64,000 nucleotides of DNA from Eleginops maclovinus (lineage: Eukaryota; Chordata; Actinopteri; Perciformes; Eleginopidae). Positions 1 through 11,280 of this stretch are shown here, one piece after another. The stretch is from positions 2,834,756-2,898,755 of the forward strand of contig NC_086354.1 of assembly GCF_036324505.1 (NCBI RefSeq), read 5' to 3'. Each line of letters opens with the position of its first letter. Within the stretch, counting starts at the first letter, position 1. Both the position numbers and the translations under genes were made by a program. The notes beneath the pieces were generated by a model. The model had not been told where the DNA came from and ran no database searches. It worked only from the letters and a program-made list of their open reading frames with translations.

Positions 1-60
1 AATACCATTCTACAACACTTATTCACTTCAGTGTGGTTGCTCAACAACTTAATGTAGCAA

Positions 61-77
61 TTCATTTTCTTTTTCAG
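61..77 (+). other. probable 3' splice acceptor ahead of the first gene
   Basis: A pyrimidine-rich run ends in CAG at 75-77, directly before an open frame that has no ATG at its beginning (the first possible start is GTG at 85). The open frame continues back to the acceptor, so the coding sequence below is probably a downstream exon whose first exon lies outside the window. Inferred from the consensus only. Confidence 0.45.
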
Positions 78-1113
78 ACAATTTGTGCAGGGAAAGAAAA
101 AAACAAGGAAATCCAAAGATAAGATGAAAAAAAAGATAGCAGAACTAGAGAAATTACTTCAACAACAGAGGCAGCAGAAAGAGAAATACAAAAAAAGGCT
201 ACAGCGTGTACAGAAGGACTTACCAAGATCACCACCATCACCAGTCAGGAAAACTTTACAATACTACAACATTCTCACAAGTCAAATAAGGGATACGTAC
301 AGAAAGGCAAGGAATGAAAAGGAAAGGCAGTTGATATCTAGAGTAGTGGTAGGTGGAATCGTGAAAAAATACAGGATGCTAAAAATGTCAGAGTGCGCCT
401 TGGGTTTTTCCAAGAAACGTAGGAACCTGAGCAGCTGGGGAATGGGGAAATTCGAACGGAAGAGGATCACAACTTTTGATGTCACCAACAAGAAAGTGAA
501 TGACTTCTTTACCCGCGATGATGTCAGCAGAATGACCACGGGGAAGAAGCAAACCTCAACAAAGCATAAACAAAAGATGCAAAAGCGGTTCCTCGTCGAC
601 ACGATGAAAAATCTTCATCGAAAGTACATCTCAGAGAATCCAGGAAGACTGTCATATTCGTTGTTTTGTCGCCTCCGGCCTTTCTGGGTGGTAAAGCCAT
701 CTCTTGCAGATCGGGACACCTGCATGTGCAAACTTCACGAAAACCTTGGGTTTGTCACCCAGAAGCTCAAGCTGCTTCAGCTCATTAAAACATCAGAGCT
801 TGAAGAGCTAGTCGCTCAGATTTGTTGCAATACCTCCAATAAGCACTGCATGTATGGCGAGTGCACTCAGTGTAAGAAGGAAGTTATTCCAATGTCCAAC
901 TTATACAAGCCAGAAGAAGAGGTTGTCTGTCCCCAATGGGTTATGAAAGAAAAACCAAAAAAAAATGAGGATGAACAAACAGTGAAAATTACTGTAAAAG
1001 AAGACATGCACACATCTCAGGCAAATCTGGTTGAAATGTTTCACTCACTGCTTCACAGATTCGCAGACATCTGTTTAACATTAAAAAACAGTACGCCCAC
1101 TGTCGTGAGTTGA
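78..1113 (+). pseudogene. upstream half of an uncharacterised multi-copy animal protein (possibly transposase-derived)
   Basis: The N-terminus is a lysine/glutamine-rich probable coiled coil (about the first 60 residues), then a basic region, then cysteine clusters of the kind CMCKLHEN and CMYGECTQCKK around residues 210-265. I recognise it as the N-terminal part of a family that occurs in many copies in fish and cnidarian genomes; no function is known to me. The frame runs out at 1113, and the next half of the same protein continues in the -1 frame. The family-like reading switches frames near 1064-1068, so this copy carries about a one-base deletion or needs a frameshift. Multi-copy status plus the RNase-H-like motifs in the second half suggest a transposable-element origin; that is inference. 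Confidence 0.6.
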
Positions 1114-2156
1114 AGAGGCACATGCCCATGGATGAGTGCCTCATTCACATAGATTTTTCGGAAAATTACACCTGCAGATATGGCGCAGAGATCCAGTCTG
1201 TCCACTTTGGCGCATCTCCTGAGCAAGCTGTATTGCACACTGGGGTCCTCTATGTTGGACAGCAGGACCACCCAACCTGCTTCACAAGCATCTCACCATC
1301 ACGCCACAAGTCTCCTCCAGCTATATGGGCGCACCTCAGCCCCGTGCTTGACTACATTAAAGAGGAACATCCGAACATCAAAACTGTCCACTTTTTTAGT
1401 GACAGTCCAAGCACACAGTACAGACAAAAGGGCAATTTTTTCCTTTTTTGCACAGAGCTGGAGAAGAGGGGCTTCAGGGCAGGCTCCTGGAACTTCTTTG
1501 AGGCAGGTCACGGGAAGGGAGCACCAGATGGGGTAGGTGCAACCCTGAAAAGGGCCGCAGATGCACTCATCAGCCAAGGCCAAGACATCACGAACGCTGT
1601 GACCCTGTACAGGGTGCTGAAAGAGAACACTACTGTGAAATTGTTCTTTGTTGAGGAACAAACCATCGAGGAAGCACTTCAGCGCATGCCAGCTAGTCTG
1701 CCTGTCGTTCAGTCCACAATGAGAATCCATCAAGTAGTTTACATAGCTCCTGGAAAGATTGTTCACAGAGATGTAAGCTGTATGTGTATGGTTGACAAGA
1801 AGACACTGGACTGTCAGTGCTTCAATGCCCAACAGTTCACATTTCACAATGTTTCAACCACTGTACCTCAGGCAGAGATTGAATGGGATAAACAAGACAT
1901 GTGTGGGAGATGGTGCGTCATCAGGTATGACAACGAAATATACCCTGGAATAGTTCTCGCCACAGATGAAACCAATGTGCAGGTGAGGTGCATGAGCTGT
2001 GCTGGACCAAACAGATACTTCTGGCCTCTCCATGATGACATCTCGTGGTATCCTTTTGAGGATGTCCTTGACCAAATTGAAGCCCCTAATCCAGTCACAA
2101 CTCGGCATATGGAAATCAAGAAGGAAGTGTGGGCAAGGCTCCAGCAATTGCTGTGA
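1068..2156 (+). pseudogene. downstream half of the same protein: RNase H-like motifs plus SH3/Tudor-like tail
   Basis: The conventional ATG is at 1110, but family-like sequence in this frame already begins near 1068, so the start is not independent of the upstream half. Visible motifs in order: HIDFSENY near 1146-1169, FFSDSPSTQYRQKG near 1392-1433, and GHGKGAPDGVGA near 1507-1542. The spaced acidic residues (D, D, D) resemble a DDE/RNase H-fold active site; that is inference from spacing, not a proven fold. The last ~90 residues (CGRWCVIRYD, YPGIV, RYFWPLHDDI) look like a small SH3/Tudor-like beta-barrel. It ends with TGA at 2154-2156. No terminal inverted repeat or target duplication is recognised around it, so I cannot delimit a mobile unit. 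Confidence 0.6.
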
Positions 2157-2343
2157 ACTCAGGGTTGAGGTTGAACGAAGAATACAAACATTTTCCAACC
2201 TTTTTAAAGTTTTTTAAGCATTCCCATGTTGATGAATGTTCTTTCATAGTTTTTATGCATGCATGTTCCAGTAGTTTGTCATTCACTAATATGATTTTGC
2301 GAAGTGAGAATGCAGAGAAATAAGATTTACTTCAGACCAAAGA

Positions 2344-2345
<2 letters not shown>

Positions 2346-2422
<77 letters not shown>
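2346..2422. repeat. (CA)n microsatellite
   Basis: Pure CA dinucleotide run of about 38 units just downstream of the first gene. A short interruption separates it from a second run. Confidence 0.98.
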
Positions 2423-2424
<2 letters not shown>

Positions 2425-2459
2425 CTCCTCCAGCTTCAAGATTCAAAACCACCACACAC

Positions 2460-2462
<3 letters not shown>

Positions 2463-2505
<43 letters not shown>
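2463..2505. repeat. (CA)n microsatellite, second run
   Basis: About 21 CA units. Both runs are followed by CAGTCT, so the pair may have arisen by local duplication or interruption of one longer tract. Confidence 0.97.
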
Positions 2506-2507
<2 letters not shown>

Positions 2508-3076
2508 CTGGCTGGCTGGCATGAACATTAACTCTCTTCACCCACGATCAACACTAAACATAACAGACTCATCTTATGTGGAGTAACTGGTAGTTTCATT
2601 TACCAGTAGGCCTACATTTTATGAGCAGCTTGCCACTGGGAATGTCCTATTGACCCAACCATGGGGTTTCAGCTGATACCACATGTTTTTATAATGGGTA
2701 AAATGTGTATATGATGTGATGAATAATCCTTGTTTAGTCAACCCTGTTACAATGGGTCAACCCTGTTATGACCAACTCAACCCTGTTATGAGATACAATT
2801 TTTAATTTTTTTAAATATACAAACCAAATGTAACATCAGGAGGTTTTCTGTTGTGTACATTAGATTGTGATAGACATACCAAGGTGAAGTTGTTAAATAT
2901 TAAATGACGTTATTGCACATTTTGAGTATTTTACAGAGTGAAATAATAAATGGTTGTCCTTTTTTCAGAATTACGATGGAAAAAACCCTTTTCCCTTGTG
3001 TTTTGTTTAGTATCAAAATGTTACAGTAAATAAAGGGACAGCTAAATTATTAAGTCATCCTAGTGGCTTCTTACTA
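2506..3076. other. non-coding stretch, no gene seen
   Basis: AT-rich sequence between the CA repeats and the first hAT element. A short phrase, CAACCCTGTTA, recurs three times between about 2740 and 2790. No coding frame with recognisable content. Confidence 0.6.
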
Positions 3077-3179
3077 CAGAGCTGCCAACATTGTGTTTTA
3101 GAAAATAGTAGCAAGCCGAGCGGAGCGAGGCAAATTTTTTTTCAAAGCCGGTGGTCCGAGGTCTGCCGAAGCCCCCTGA

Positions 3180-3356
3180 ATGCCCCCTTATTTCATTTTT
3201 ACTTTACTTATTTCTATTTATCTTTTGTATTCAACTGTTATTATTTTACTGTAAATTGTATGTATATATAGTTCCCTATTCCTTTTCCTATCACCCTGCT
3301 GCTATAACATGTGCAATTCCCTTACAGGATTAATAAAAGTTATCTTATCTTATCAG
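3180..3356 (+). repeat. possible retroposon 3' tail inside hAT element 1
   Basis: AT-rich sequence ending in ACAGGATTAATAAAAG followed by TTATC repeats, the kind of short tandem tail seen at 3' ends of fish LINE/SINE copies. No body of a LINE or SINE is recognised upstream, so this is tentative. Confidence 0.3.
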
Positions 3357-3619
3357 AAGCCAGAGACTTTACATGCTCTGAGATGCAATCTAGGTCATAT
3401 TAGGACATGTTTTTTGTGTATAATTTCTCCTTTTCCCTGTACTGTTGCACACAATTAAACACCAACATACACAACAAAAATATGTTTATTAACCGAACAG
3501 AATTCATCATGAAACAATACTGAACAATAACACATGAAAAACCTTTACACAGCCTTTTTTTAGAACAGAGTTCAACTCAAGGGAACCTTTGGCTGTGACA
3601 TGACCATCTCATCAACCTC

Positions 3620-6429
3620 TCACTTTAGATGGTCATAGGTTGCTGACTTGGCCTTGGCAAGAGTTGTCTTGGAGTACGCCTGCTTGTAGCAGACAGACCC
3701 CTTTGCCACCATGAATTGTTTGTGGGTAATGAGGTTACTCAGGGTCTCCATTCCCATACTAGGTCTGAACTCCGTTCTGTTTTTTGTGACAAGACTGAAG
3801 ATGCGTTTGCAGTCTGCATTGGAATGGAAGATGCAGAGGATAGCCAGCATTACCTTGCAGAGTAAAGGGTACTTGAGATGGCCATTTCCATCCTTCAGCT
3901 GACTCATCAGGTGCCACTGTGTGTCTGGTCTGTCACAGCTGGTGATGCTTTCTGGCAGAGCATCGGTTTGGTAGGTCATGAATTGACCCTCAAGCTTGTC
4001 CATCTCCTCAGCACTCATCTTCAAGCAGGGGAATCTGCCTGTGAAGTACCTCACAGAATTGAAGTCTGCACTGTCCCGTGCAGACATGTCAGCCACAGAA
4101 GCATTCCTTATCACTGGGTCATCATAGGGAAACTTCTTCACCATGTACTCAACAGCCTTCATGTAGAATGCCCGCACAGCGCTGAAGACCTGGGCAAGCT
4201 GCAGCTCCTCAAGCTCAGGGTGATCTCTTATGAAGTCTCTGGTGTTTTGCCCAATGAACAAGGTCTCATTGCTCTTCTGGTTGCTTGGTTCCCTGAATGG
4301 TACCTGGTGAACCTTAGCAGCTGCATTGATCAGCTGAGGCTTCACAAATCGGTTCAAGAGATTCTTCAGCTGTGTGGTCAAAGTCCTGTGTAGTATTTGT
4401 ATGCAGGGTTTGTCTAGCTGCAGCAGAGTGTTGGCCTCATCAAATATCGGCAGGACCGCACTTAGAAAGTAGCAGTAAAGATGGAATGTTGGGTCCTGCA
4501 GATGTTGACATGCCCTCTGCACTCTCTGTTGTGCCCCTGTCTTGGGCTGAGTGGCTCCAGTGCTAGATGTATTGGGCTGAGTGGGTGCAGTGCTAGATGT
4601 CTTGGGCTGAGTGGGTGCAGTGCTAGATGTTTTGGGCTGAGTGGGAGTAGTGGTAGATGTCTTGGGCTGAGTGTGTGCAGCGCTAGATGTCTTGGGCTGA
4701 GTGGGTGCAGTGCTAGATGTCTTGGGCTGAGTGGGTGCAGTGCTAGATGTCTTGGGCCGAGTGGGTGCAGCGCTAGATGTGTTGGGCTTTGCCGTTGCAG
4801 TCTTGGGCTGTGTGGTTGCAGCTGCTGGTGTTTTCTTTCCCTGACAGAATTTGGCTAGGTTTTGTTGGCGAAAGAGATAGCCTGCCAAATCAAACTGAGA
4901 ATTGTCCTTGCTGCCGCTACTGTGGGTTGATGTGTCCTTGCTAACACTGTGGGTGGACTTGTCCTTGCTGCTGCTCTGCGTGGTCTTGTCCTTGCTGCTG
5001 TGCCCAGACTGTTCTGACTCAAAGTATTGCAGCAATGCAGGCCACTGCTGCAACAACCTGGCGATGCATTTATCTAAAGAGAGCCACCTCGTACTTACAT
5101 GTTTAACAATCTTTCTCATTTCCACTCCACACAGATCCTGAAATTTCTTCAGTCCCTGTTTCCTCTTGCTGGATTTGTCTAGGTAGAAGTATATGTCCAC
5201 CAGCAGCTCTTCAATGGACACTGGAAGCTGAGCAGCAGCTTTTTCTGCAGCTAGATGAATTAGATGGCACGGGCATCCCAGCACATATACTGCACTGTTT
5301 TTTTTGTTGATGTAGCCTGCCGTGCCAGCTTTGAGTCCCTGCATCACCATGGCATTATCTGCCCCAAAACTCATGCAGTTGTCCCAGGATATGCTACGTT
5401 TCTCAAGTTCATTGTCAATGAGTTTGAATATGTTCTGCCCAGTAGATGCCTCATGACACTCTGGCAAAGATAGGAGTACTGTCAGAACGCCCAAGTCCTC
5501 GATCAAAGTACTTCACAACAAGAGGATACAGCTTACAGTCTCCATAGTCAGTGCTCCCATCCGTGGCTAGGGAGTATGGAGCTGTCCTCATTGCCTCCGT
5601 GATCACAGACGCATCCTCCTTGGCAAGAGCTCCAACAATGGCGCTGCTCTTTGTGCGACCAGACCCATACTTTCCTGCAATTGCAATCACAAAAATATTG
5701 CATTGTATTATCATGATTATACTCTAGATTACACAGAATTGCAGAATTACAATCATGATATTAATCCTCTGTAGAGTAAGTTGGCCTAGGCTATTTTTTT
5801 TTCACCTTTACATAAAATGAAAAATGTTTATTAGAATGATACAGTATCAGTAGGCTATAAATTAGCAATGATTAATTTGCAAGATTTAAATCAGATTATC
5901 AACCAGGGCAGTACTGTAACTGTTTTATATAGTCTGTACAGATTGTAGAGTGTATTGTGACAGTATACAGATATAAATCTATGCCTATGAATGCTTGAGA
6001 TGAATTGAGGCTATTTGTCATTTGAGCCTTACCAGCGATTTTCGAGTCCGGAAACATCTTTTTCACCAGTGGCCCGATGTGGTCGGCCACCGCGATCGGG
6101 ATGTTGTGTTCCACCAGAAAGTCCACAGCGAGCACTTCGGCATTTATGACACTGGTGTCACTGTCAACCGTAAAGAAGCCCGCGATGGGCCTTGTAGCTT
6201 CCACTGCCGCCTTGTATGACGTGTGTTTAGCAGTCCTGATGTGCTTTTCAACGTCGTGTCGGCCCCCATGCCTCACGCTAAAATCTGTCTTACACAACAT
6301 ACAGTAAGCGTGGAAGTCGTCCAGCTTCGACCGGGTGATGGTCGGCCATTCTGCGTTATATTCTAGCTTGAAGCGCTGTTCAGAAATTCGCCGCTTTTTC
6401 AGCGGAGGACAAGTACGTTCACCATCCAT
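3620..6429 (-). pseudogene. hAT transposase, two exons, frameshifted
   Basis: Exon 1 runs from ATG at 6429 to 6033, ending in a GTAAG donor; exon 2 starts at 5674 after a TTGCAG acceptor, and the join gives a continuous frame (IAG|KYGSGR). Exon 1 carries a zinc-finger-like C-x2-C ... H-x5-H (CMLCKTDF, HIRTAKH). Exon 2 has the hAT first acidic motif (LATDGSTD), second (FGADNAM), the TRWLS motif and a C-terminal dimerisation region (SNADCKRIFS). A one-base frame change near 5500 separates YFDR from EDLGVLTVLL, so this copy cannot make the full protein of about 815 residues. A 30-bp repeat adds a Pro/Thr/Ser-rich insert not usual for hAT proteins. Confidence 0.82.
4541..4810. repeat. 30-bp minisatellite inside the hAT transposase
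   Basis: About nine tandem 30-bp units, two per 60-base line of sequence, each encoding a decapeptide like PKTSSTAPTQ on the minus strand. The unit length keeps the frame open. Confidence 0.92.
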
Positions 6430-7890
6430 TTTTGATAGACTTCAACTGACAGCTCGCTCCGCGATTTCGCGGGCATAGTGTATTCACGAATTATCATTGG
6501 TCCATTAGAAATTAAGATAATAAAAACACAACACATATGTTAAATTATATAATGAAAAAAACCCAGATATTAATATGTTCTACTTATCTGTGCTATAAAT
6601 GTAATTTTTGTATGATTCCAATGATCTTAAATAATTTTATAACCAAAATAGCTGAATTTGCTCGTGACCTGAGCAGAGGAGACAAGCGGGGTAAGGCAAA
6701 GAGCGGCGCCTCACGTCAGATTGAGCAATCCCTCACAAAGCGGAGCTAGTGAGAAATTAGCACCTCCTGTATAATGCCTCCCTGCTCTGTAACAAAGATG
6801 CAAGTGAGGAAATATTCCCTCCTGTATAATGCCTCCCTGCTGTGTTACAAAGATGCTTGATGGATTTTACCCCGATATATATATGTAACAGTATGTAACC
6901 ATAATGATTTACCCCGATGAATCTGCCACAAAATACAACAATGCAAATGCAGACGAATGGAAAGCCACCAGTACGTTTAATTATTAGCCAAGATTACATT
7001 GATATCCGAGTGTTTCCGAGGGGATTGTTTAATGTCTGTCATCCATTTAACATCATACAACGTCGTTGTGATCACTTTGAACCCAACGATCTTTTTTTTT
7101 AATGTATTGGTGAGCTGAGTTTGAGAAATTAAACTGTGCAGCTAAAGTTGTGTTTTTTGGTTGCTATAGTTATCTAGTTGCTATGCTAGCTAGCTCAAGA
7201 GACTTAAATAACCTAAACGATTTAAATGGAAGCGTTCAATTTGCATGTAATGATAGCTAGTTATCGAGCTGATGTTATAGTTTCCCCGATTTAACTCATT
7301 GTATTTCAATGGGTAAAGGTAAAAATCCTCAGGGTGCCTGTGCATCTTCGCATGAAATAATATATTAGCCTACCAGTTATTAACACGAGTTCTCTAGCTA
7401 CCAACTGCCAACTCGTTGTACCTATCATAGGTGTGTGTGAAGAATGCTGAGATAAAATATGAAAAACAACCAGTAGTCAATGTGCAAGCTGCCAATTGAA
7501 TTATGTTTTAATAAACTCTATTGACTTCACATATTTTTCACATATCTGACTCTGAAAGCCAGCTACGAGCTCACCGCACGGCACTGGTCTACATGAATAG
7601 AATTCTTCATCAACAGCGGGAGCCAAAACAGCATAGCATCCTGGTAACAGTAGTGAGGGTATTACAAAAAAGAAGTACAGCCGATCCTATTGGCTCTTTG
7701 TCAACGCAAGGGACGAATCATAAAACGGCTTTTATGTGAGCTTTAGGGCTGGTTGGATGTCAACACAGGCACGAGGCTGCCAGCTACACGATTCATTTTT
7801 CGATTTGTTGGGTAATGCGTAGGATATTCAAGTCAAGCGTAGCGGCGTAATTAGGGCCTGGAAATCGTATCTGCTACGCCAAAATCGTGT
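6430..7890. other. 5' non-coding region of hAT element 1
   Basis: No convincing coding sequence. It holds the region upstream of the transposase ATG and presumably its promoter, but no TATA box can be singled out. A 39-bp direct repeat at 6763-6801 and 6818-6856 lies here. Confidence 0.55.
6763..6856. repeat. 39-bp direct repeat, 55-bp period
   Basis: Two near-identical copies beginning CCTCCTGTATAATGCCTCCC at 6763 and 6818, in the 5' flank of the hAT transposase. Could be a subterminal element repeat. Confidence 0.85.
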
Positions 7891-7905
7891 ATGTTGGCAG
7901 CTCTG

Positions 7906-8098
7906 TTACTACCGTGTTATAAAAATCAGTAATGGCAATACCAAATGACCGTGACGGGGTTGAAAAAAATATTGACTTGTGTCAAATAAAAACCCATAAA
8001 TACTATTTAAAATTGTATGTTAAGGTGGGAAAATCTTGTTTCTATGCAGTAGAGAAATGACCAAATCACATGAAATAAAAAAAACCCCACATTTTAAC
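7906..8098. other. short non-coding spacer
   Basis: Flanking DNA between hAT element 1 and the truncated BEL/Pao gag. Nothing recognised. Confidence 0.5.
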
Positions 8099-9388
8099 CT
8101 ACTTTTTTCTCACCCTCTTCAACCAAAAAGGGCACAGTTTCTGTAGAATGACCCATCTACGGAGGTAGTATATCTTCTCTTTCTCATTAATATTCTTCTG
8201 GTCTATCAAAGTTTGGAAAGAAAGCTTCCAGTCACTGTATATCAATGGATCGCCACTGAATACTGATGGTTCAGGAACTGGTATTCTGTTGGCACTTAAA
8301 GCATCTGCCAGGATCTTGACAAGCTCTTGTGTGCTTTCACTCGTGGAGGAAGTGACGGCTTGAGGGGCAGGAAACACAGGCAGGGGCAGGTGTCTTGGGG
8401 GGCTCCGTGGCTGGTTATCTGCAACCAACCGATGGCCTAGGATGTCTTTTGGCTCTTGATTGTACACTTGCATTCTTGCTTGCGCTGCACTGAGCTCCTT
8501 CATGGCCTCCAACTGCTTTATTCTTCTCCGTCTTTCCTCAAGAGTTCTTTGTATAGCCATATGCTCTTCTTCCAGCTTAGCTTTCATTTCAGCATCCTCT
8601 TCTTCTTTCTTTATTCTTCGCTTCACCTCTTCTGCTTCTTGTTCTAAGCGACGCTTTAGAGCTGCGGCCTCTTGAGCAGCAATCTTCCTTTTAACCTCTT
8701 CCTCCAGGCGCTGTATTTCCAACTGTTCTCTTTCTTGTTCTTGCAACACTTCCAGAACAGCTTGGCTTGCAGCAGCGTCAGCGGCAGCTTCTTGATGTTT
8801 CACAGAAGACCTATTTGAATGCACTGAGGCAACCTTTAAGATAGAGGGGACAGTTCCGAATTCGCTAATGCTTGAGTCCCAAAGAGAGCCTGCATCTGGC
8901 CAACCTTGTTCTTCTCCCTCTGGCGTCTTCCCACTAAACCGATTTGAGGCTTTGGACACGATGAAGCTGGAAATCTCTACACACAAATCCACTCTTCGAC
9001 GTGTGTCTTGGTCTGGTGTTGTAACTCCGCGCAGCTCTTCATAAGCACGCTGGACATCTGCACAAAGGCCTCTGACGTCACCAATGATATCATGAAGCAG
9101 ACTGTCTTCTAATGAATCTGATAATTGTGATAATGCTTGCTTAGCTTGTTTAACTTGTGTTCTCCATTTTTGGTTAATGTAATTAAATCTTTGTTGCAGT
9201 GCTTTAATTTTCGTATCTTGCATTTCTTTGCCTTTCTCTGTTAGATTACGGACTCGTTCACCGCGTCTTGGCTGATGCACTTCCTCTTGCTGAGCTTCAG
9301 TGTCTCTAGCTTGATCTTTGGCTGGCTCATTCTCACTATCCCTAACATTATCCCTTACCTGGATTGGAGACTCACTACCCTCTGCCAT
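8099..9388 (-). pseudogene. BEL/Pao gag, N-terminal part, truncated
   Basis: ATG at 9388 (MAEGSES). It is acidic and basic, with a long coiled coil (about residues 210-305, rich in E, R, K and Q), then a proline-rich linker, then the start of the conserved BEL/Pao gag-associated domain (PEPSVFSGDPLIYSDW ... INEKEKIYYLRR). After YYLRR the sequence leaves the family pattern and stops within about 20 residues near 8099, so the rest of gag and all of pol is missing. No LTR pair is recognised around it. It belongs to a different BEL lineage from the element at 18797-31846. Confidence 0.75.
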
Positions 9389-10576
9389 TATCAAAATGTC
9401 TTGAACAGTTTACATGTAAATTGTAAATAAAACTAAAACTCAGAAGTATAATAAATGTCTAGATGAATTGCTAAAGCTTACTCAAATATGTATAAAATGT
9501 GTGTACCTGCAGTGTCTTAATATTTAAACTGAAAAAATAATCATTAGCTATGATCATAAATAGCAGTAAAGTCAGTGGGTATTTTACACCTAAATAACTC
9601 AAAATGCACTTAGAAAATGTACAAATAAACCTTGGTTCCCTTGGAACACTAATTGAGAACTTAAATATCAAATGGCAAATAGCCTTCACTTAGTATTACC
9701 ACTTTACACACACTTTAAATTTGTATATTAGAAATTCAAAACGAAAAAGTATGTAGCATACAACTTTAAGCCTTTAGCTTCTTAAACCTGGCTATACAGT
9801 AAATGGCAAGATTCAGTTGAACTTGCTGAACAAATAAGTTGCATTCACCACTCACACAACAGTGCTTCAATGTTAGCATCCAAATAAACATTTAAGCAAA
9901 CTTTGTAAAGCCCTCTTCTTAGCCCACTCTTATTAGTGTCCAAGTTCTTATGGCATTGCATATAAACGATTGCTAAATGAGTGTGTGTGTGCGTCTTCAA
10001 CTGTGTGAAAGTGCGTGATATCGACTCATCTGCCAGTCCTTCGACGAACGTTCCAAGCACCGTAGCCACCACGTTGAGATTAGCTTGCTAGTCTTGGGCC
10101 TTCTTGCTGCTTCGCCCACTCGCGTCGACGAACAGTCAGAGTTTTCACTGTGACTCCCTCCAGAGCACAGTCAGACACCAGTGGTTTTCTTATAAACGGG
10201 TTTTATGAAGTCTTCTCCCCATCCAACCGTGAAAACTAAATCACGGTATGAAACACATAGTACAAAACGTTAACGAGTTAGCAAACATACACAAAAATAA
10301 CATACATTGAAAGTAAATGACAAACGGACAAAATACCTCTTTGGCTGCATGCACAGAAAGGAAATCTTCTTCTTTTATAACACTTTTCTCCTTCAAAAGG
10401 CATTAACTAATCTTATAATGACCTCTTATAACTCTTAAACGTGTGTGTCACTACAGTACGTACATCTTCTCTGTCTCTATCTCGAGCTCTCTCCTGGCTC
10501 CGCCGAGGCTTCAAAATAAAAGTCCTAAACATGAAATCATTTACTATCGGAAACCCTTAACAAATTATACAGCAAC
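9389..10576. other. non-coding stretch upstream of the truncated gag
   Basis: May hold the leader of the truncated BEL copy (minus strand), but no LTR, primer site or other coding sequence could be supported. It ends abruptly at the left LTR of the gypsy element. Confidence 0.45.
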
Positions 10577-10773
10577 AGTTACAATAGTATTGTTATGTAG
10601 TGTTTGTTTTCAACACGGACTTGTTAGAGTGTGACACCTAGGAACGGTAGCTGTTCAGAGTTGCAAGTACTATGTTGTGAGCCAGTGATGGATTGAAATA
10701 AACAGTGTAAGCAAACTGGAATATGCTTTAATCGTCCATTCTGTGTCGGGTAGAGACAGGGCAGAATGAAACA
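10577..10773 (+). repeat. left LTR of the gypsy element
   Basis: 197 bp, ending GAATGAAACA. It matches 17160-17356 with one clear internal difference (GAGCCAG against GAGCTAG) and two differences in the first four bases. An AATAAA polyadenylation signal is inside (GAAATAAACAG). Confidence 0.92.
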
Positions 10774-10790
10774 TGGTGGCAGCGGAAACT
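10774..10790 (+). promoter_or_regulatory. candidate tRNA primer binding site
   Basis: TGGTGGCAGCGG directly follows the left LTR; the initial TGG is what a tRNA 3' CCA end would pair with. The tRNA species was not identified. Confidence 0.6.
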
Positions 10791-10912
10791 TAAAGAGGAC
10801 GGAGCAGAAAAACGGACTTCTACGGTGCAGCTAACTAGCTAACGTTAGCGGGCCGGCTAACAAGAAAATCGCGGGAGTTGAAGAGGACGCTCCAGTCAGT
10901 CGGCAGTGAAAA

Positions 10913-11280
10913 ATGGAAGGTTTGAAACCTCCACCGACATTGTGTTTGGACACCAGCAACATAGCGAAGGCTTGGAAATCATGGAAGGAGGAGTTTACAC
11001 TATACATGGATCTTTCCATGCCTGAGGCGGCAGAGGATGTAAGAGTGAAACTGTTCTACTACCTGATCGGAGAGACCGGTAGGGAACTTTGTGAAACTTT
11101 GATGAGCGTTGTGACTTCTCCCAGGAGGAAACTCAGTGAACTGATTGGAAAATTTGATGAACATTGCAACCCTAAGGTAAATGAGACAGTAGAAAGGTAT
11201 CGTTTTTTCATGAGAAATCAAGGACGGGATGAAAATATTGATACATATGTAACTGATCTCAGAGTGTTAGCCAGCACAAT
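10913..11280 (+). pseudogene. gypsy gag, N-terminal part
   Basis: Begins with ATG (MEGLKPPPTLCLDTSN) and carries the gag capsid pattern WKSWKEEFTLYM, FYYLIGETGREL and YRFFMRNQ. After VLASTM at 11280 the sequence turns into a noisy copy of downstream gag. Recognisable gag resumes near 11788 in another frame (GDIRDSLIHDRIVCG), exactly where the protein would be expected to continue. The break is therefore an inserted segment rather than a natural end. Confidence 0.8.

Larger units (their letters stand above)
3077..7905 (-). mobile_element. hAT transposon (element 1), 4.8 kb
   Basis: The ends are 15-bp perfect inverted repeats: CAGAGCTGCCAACAT at 3077-3091 and its complement at 7891-7905, matching the hAT CAG-type terminus. 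TTACTA lies directly outside both ends (3071-3076 and 7906-7911); hAT duplications are normally 8 bp, so either two bases have diverged or the terminus is offset by one (7 of 8 then match). A transposase gene fills 3620-6429 on the minus strand. The 6430-7905 side is non-coding 5' sequence. The element sits in otherwise featureless DNA. Confidence 0.85.

Noticed and set aside
2304..2531. Open frame across the CA repeats (THTHTH...)
   Set aside because: A by-product of the dinucleotide repeat, with no start context or conserved content.
8099..9388. Host coiled-coil protein on the minus strand
   Set aside because: The C-terminal SVFSGDPLIYSDW and INEKEKIYYLRR motifs are BEL/Pao gag, and the sequence breaks off right there.
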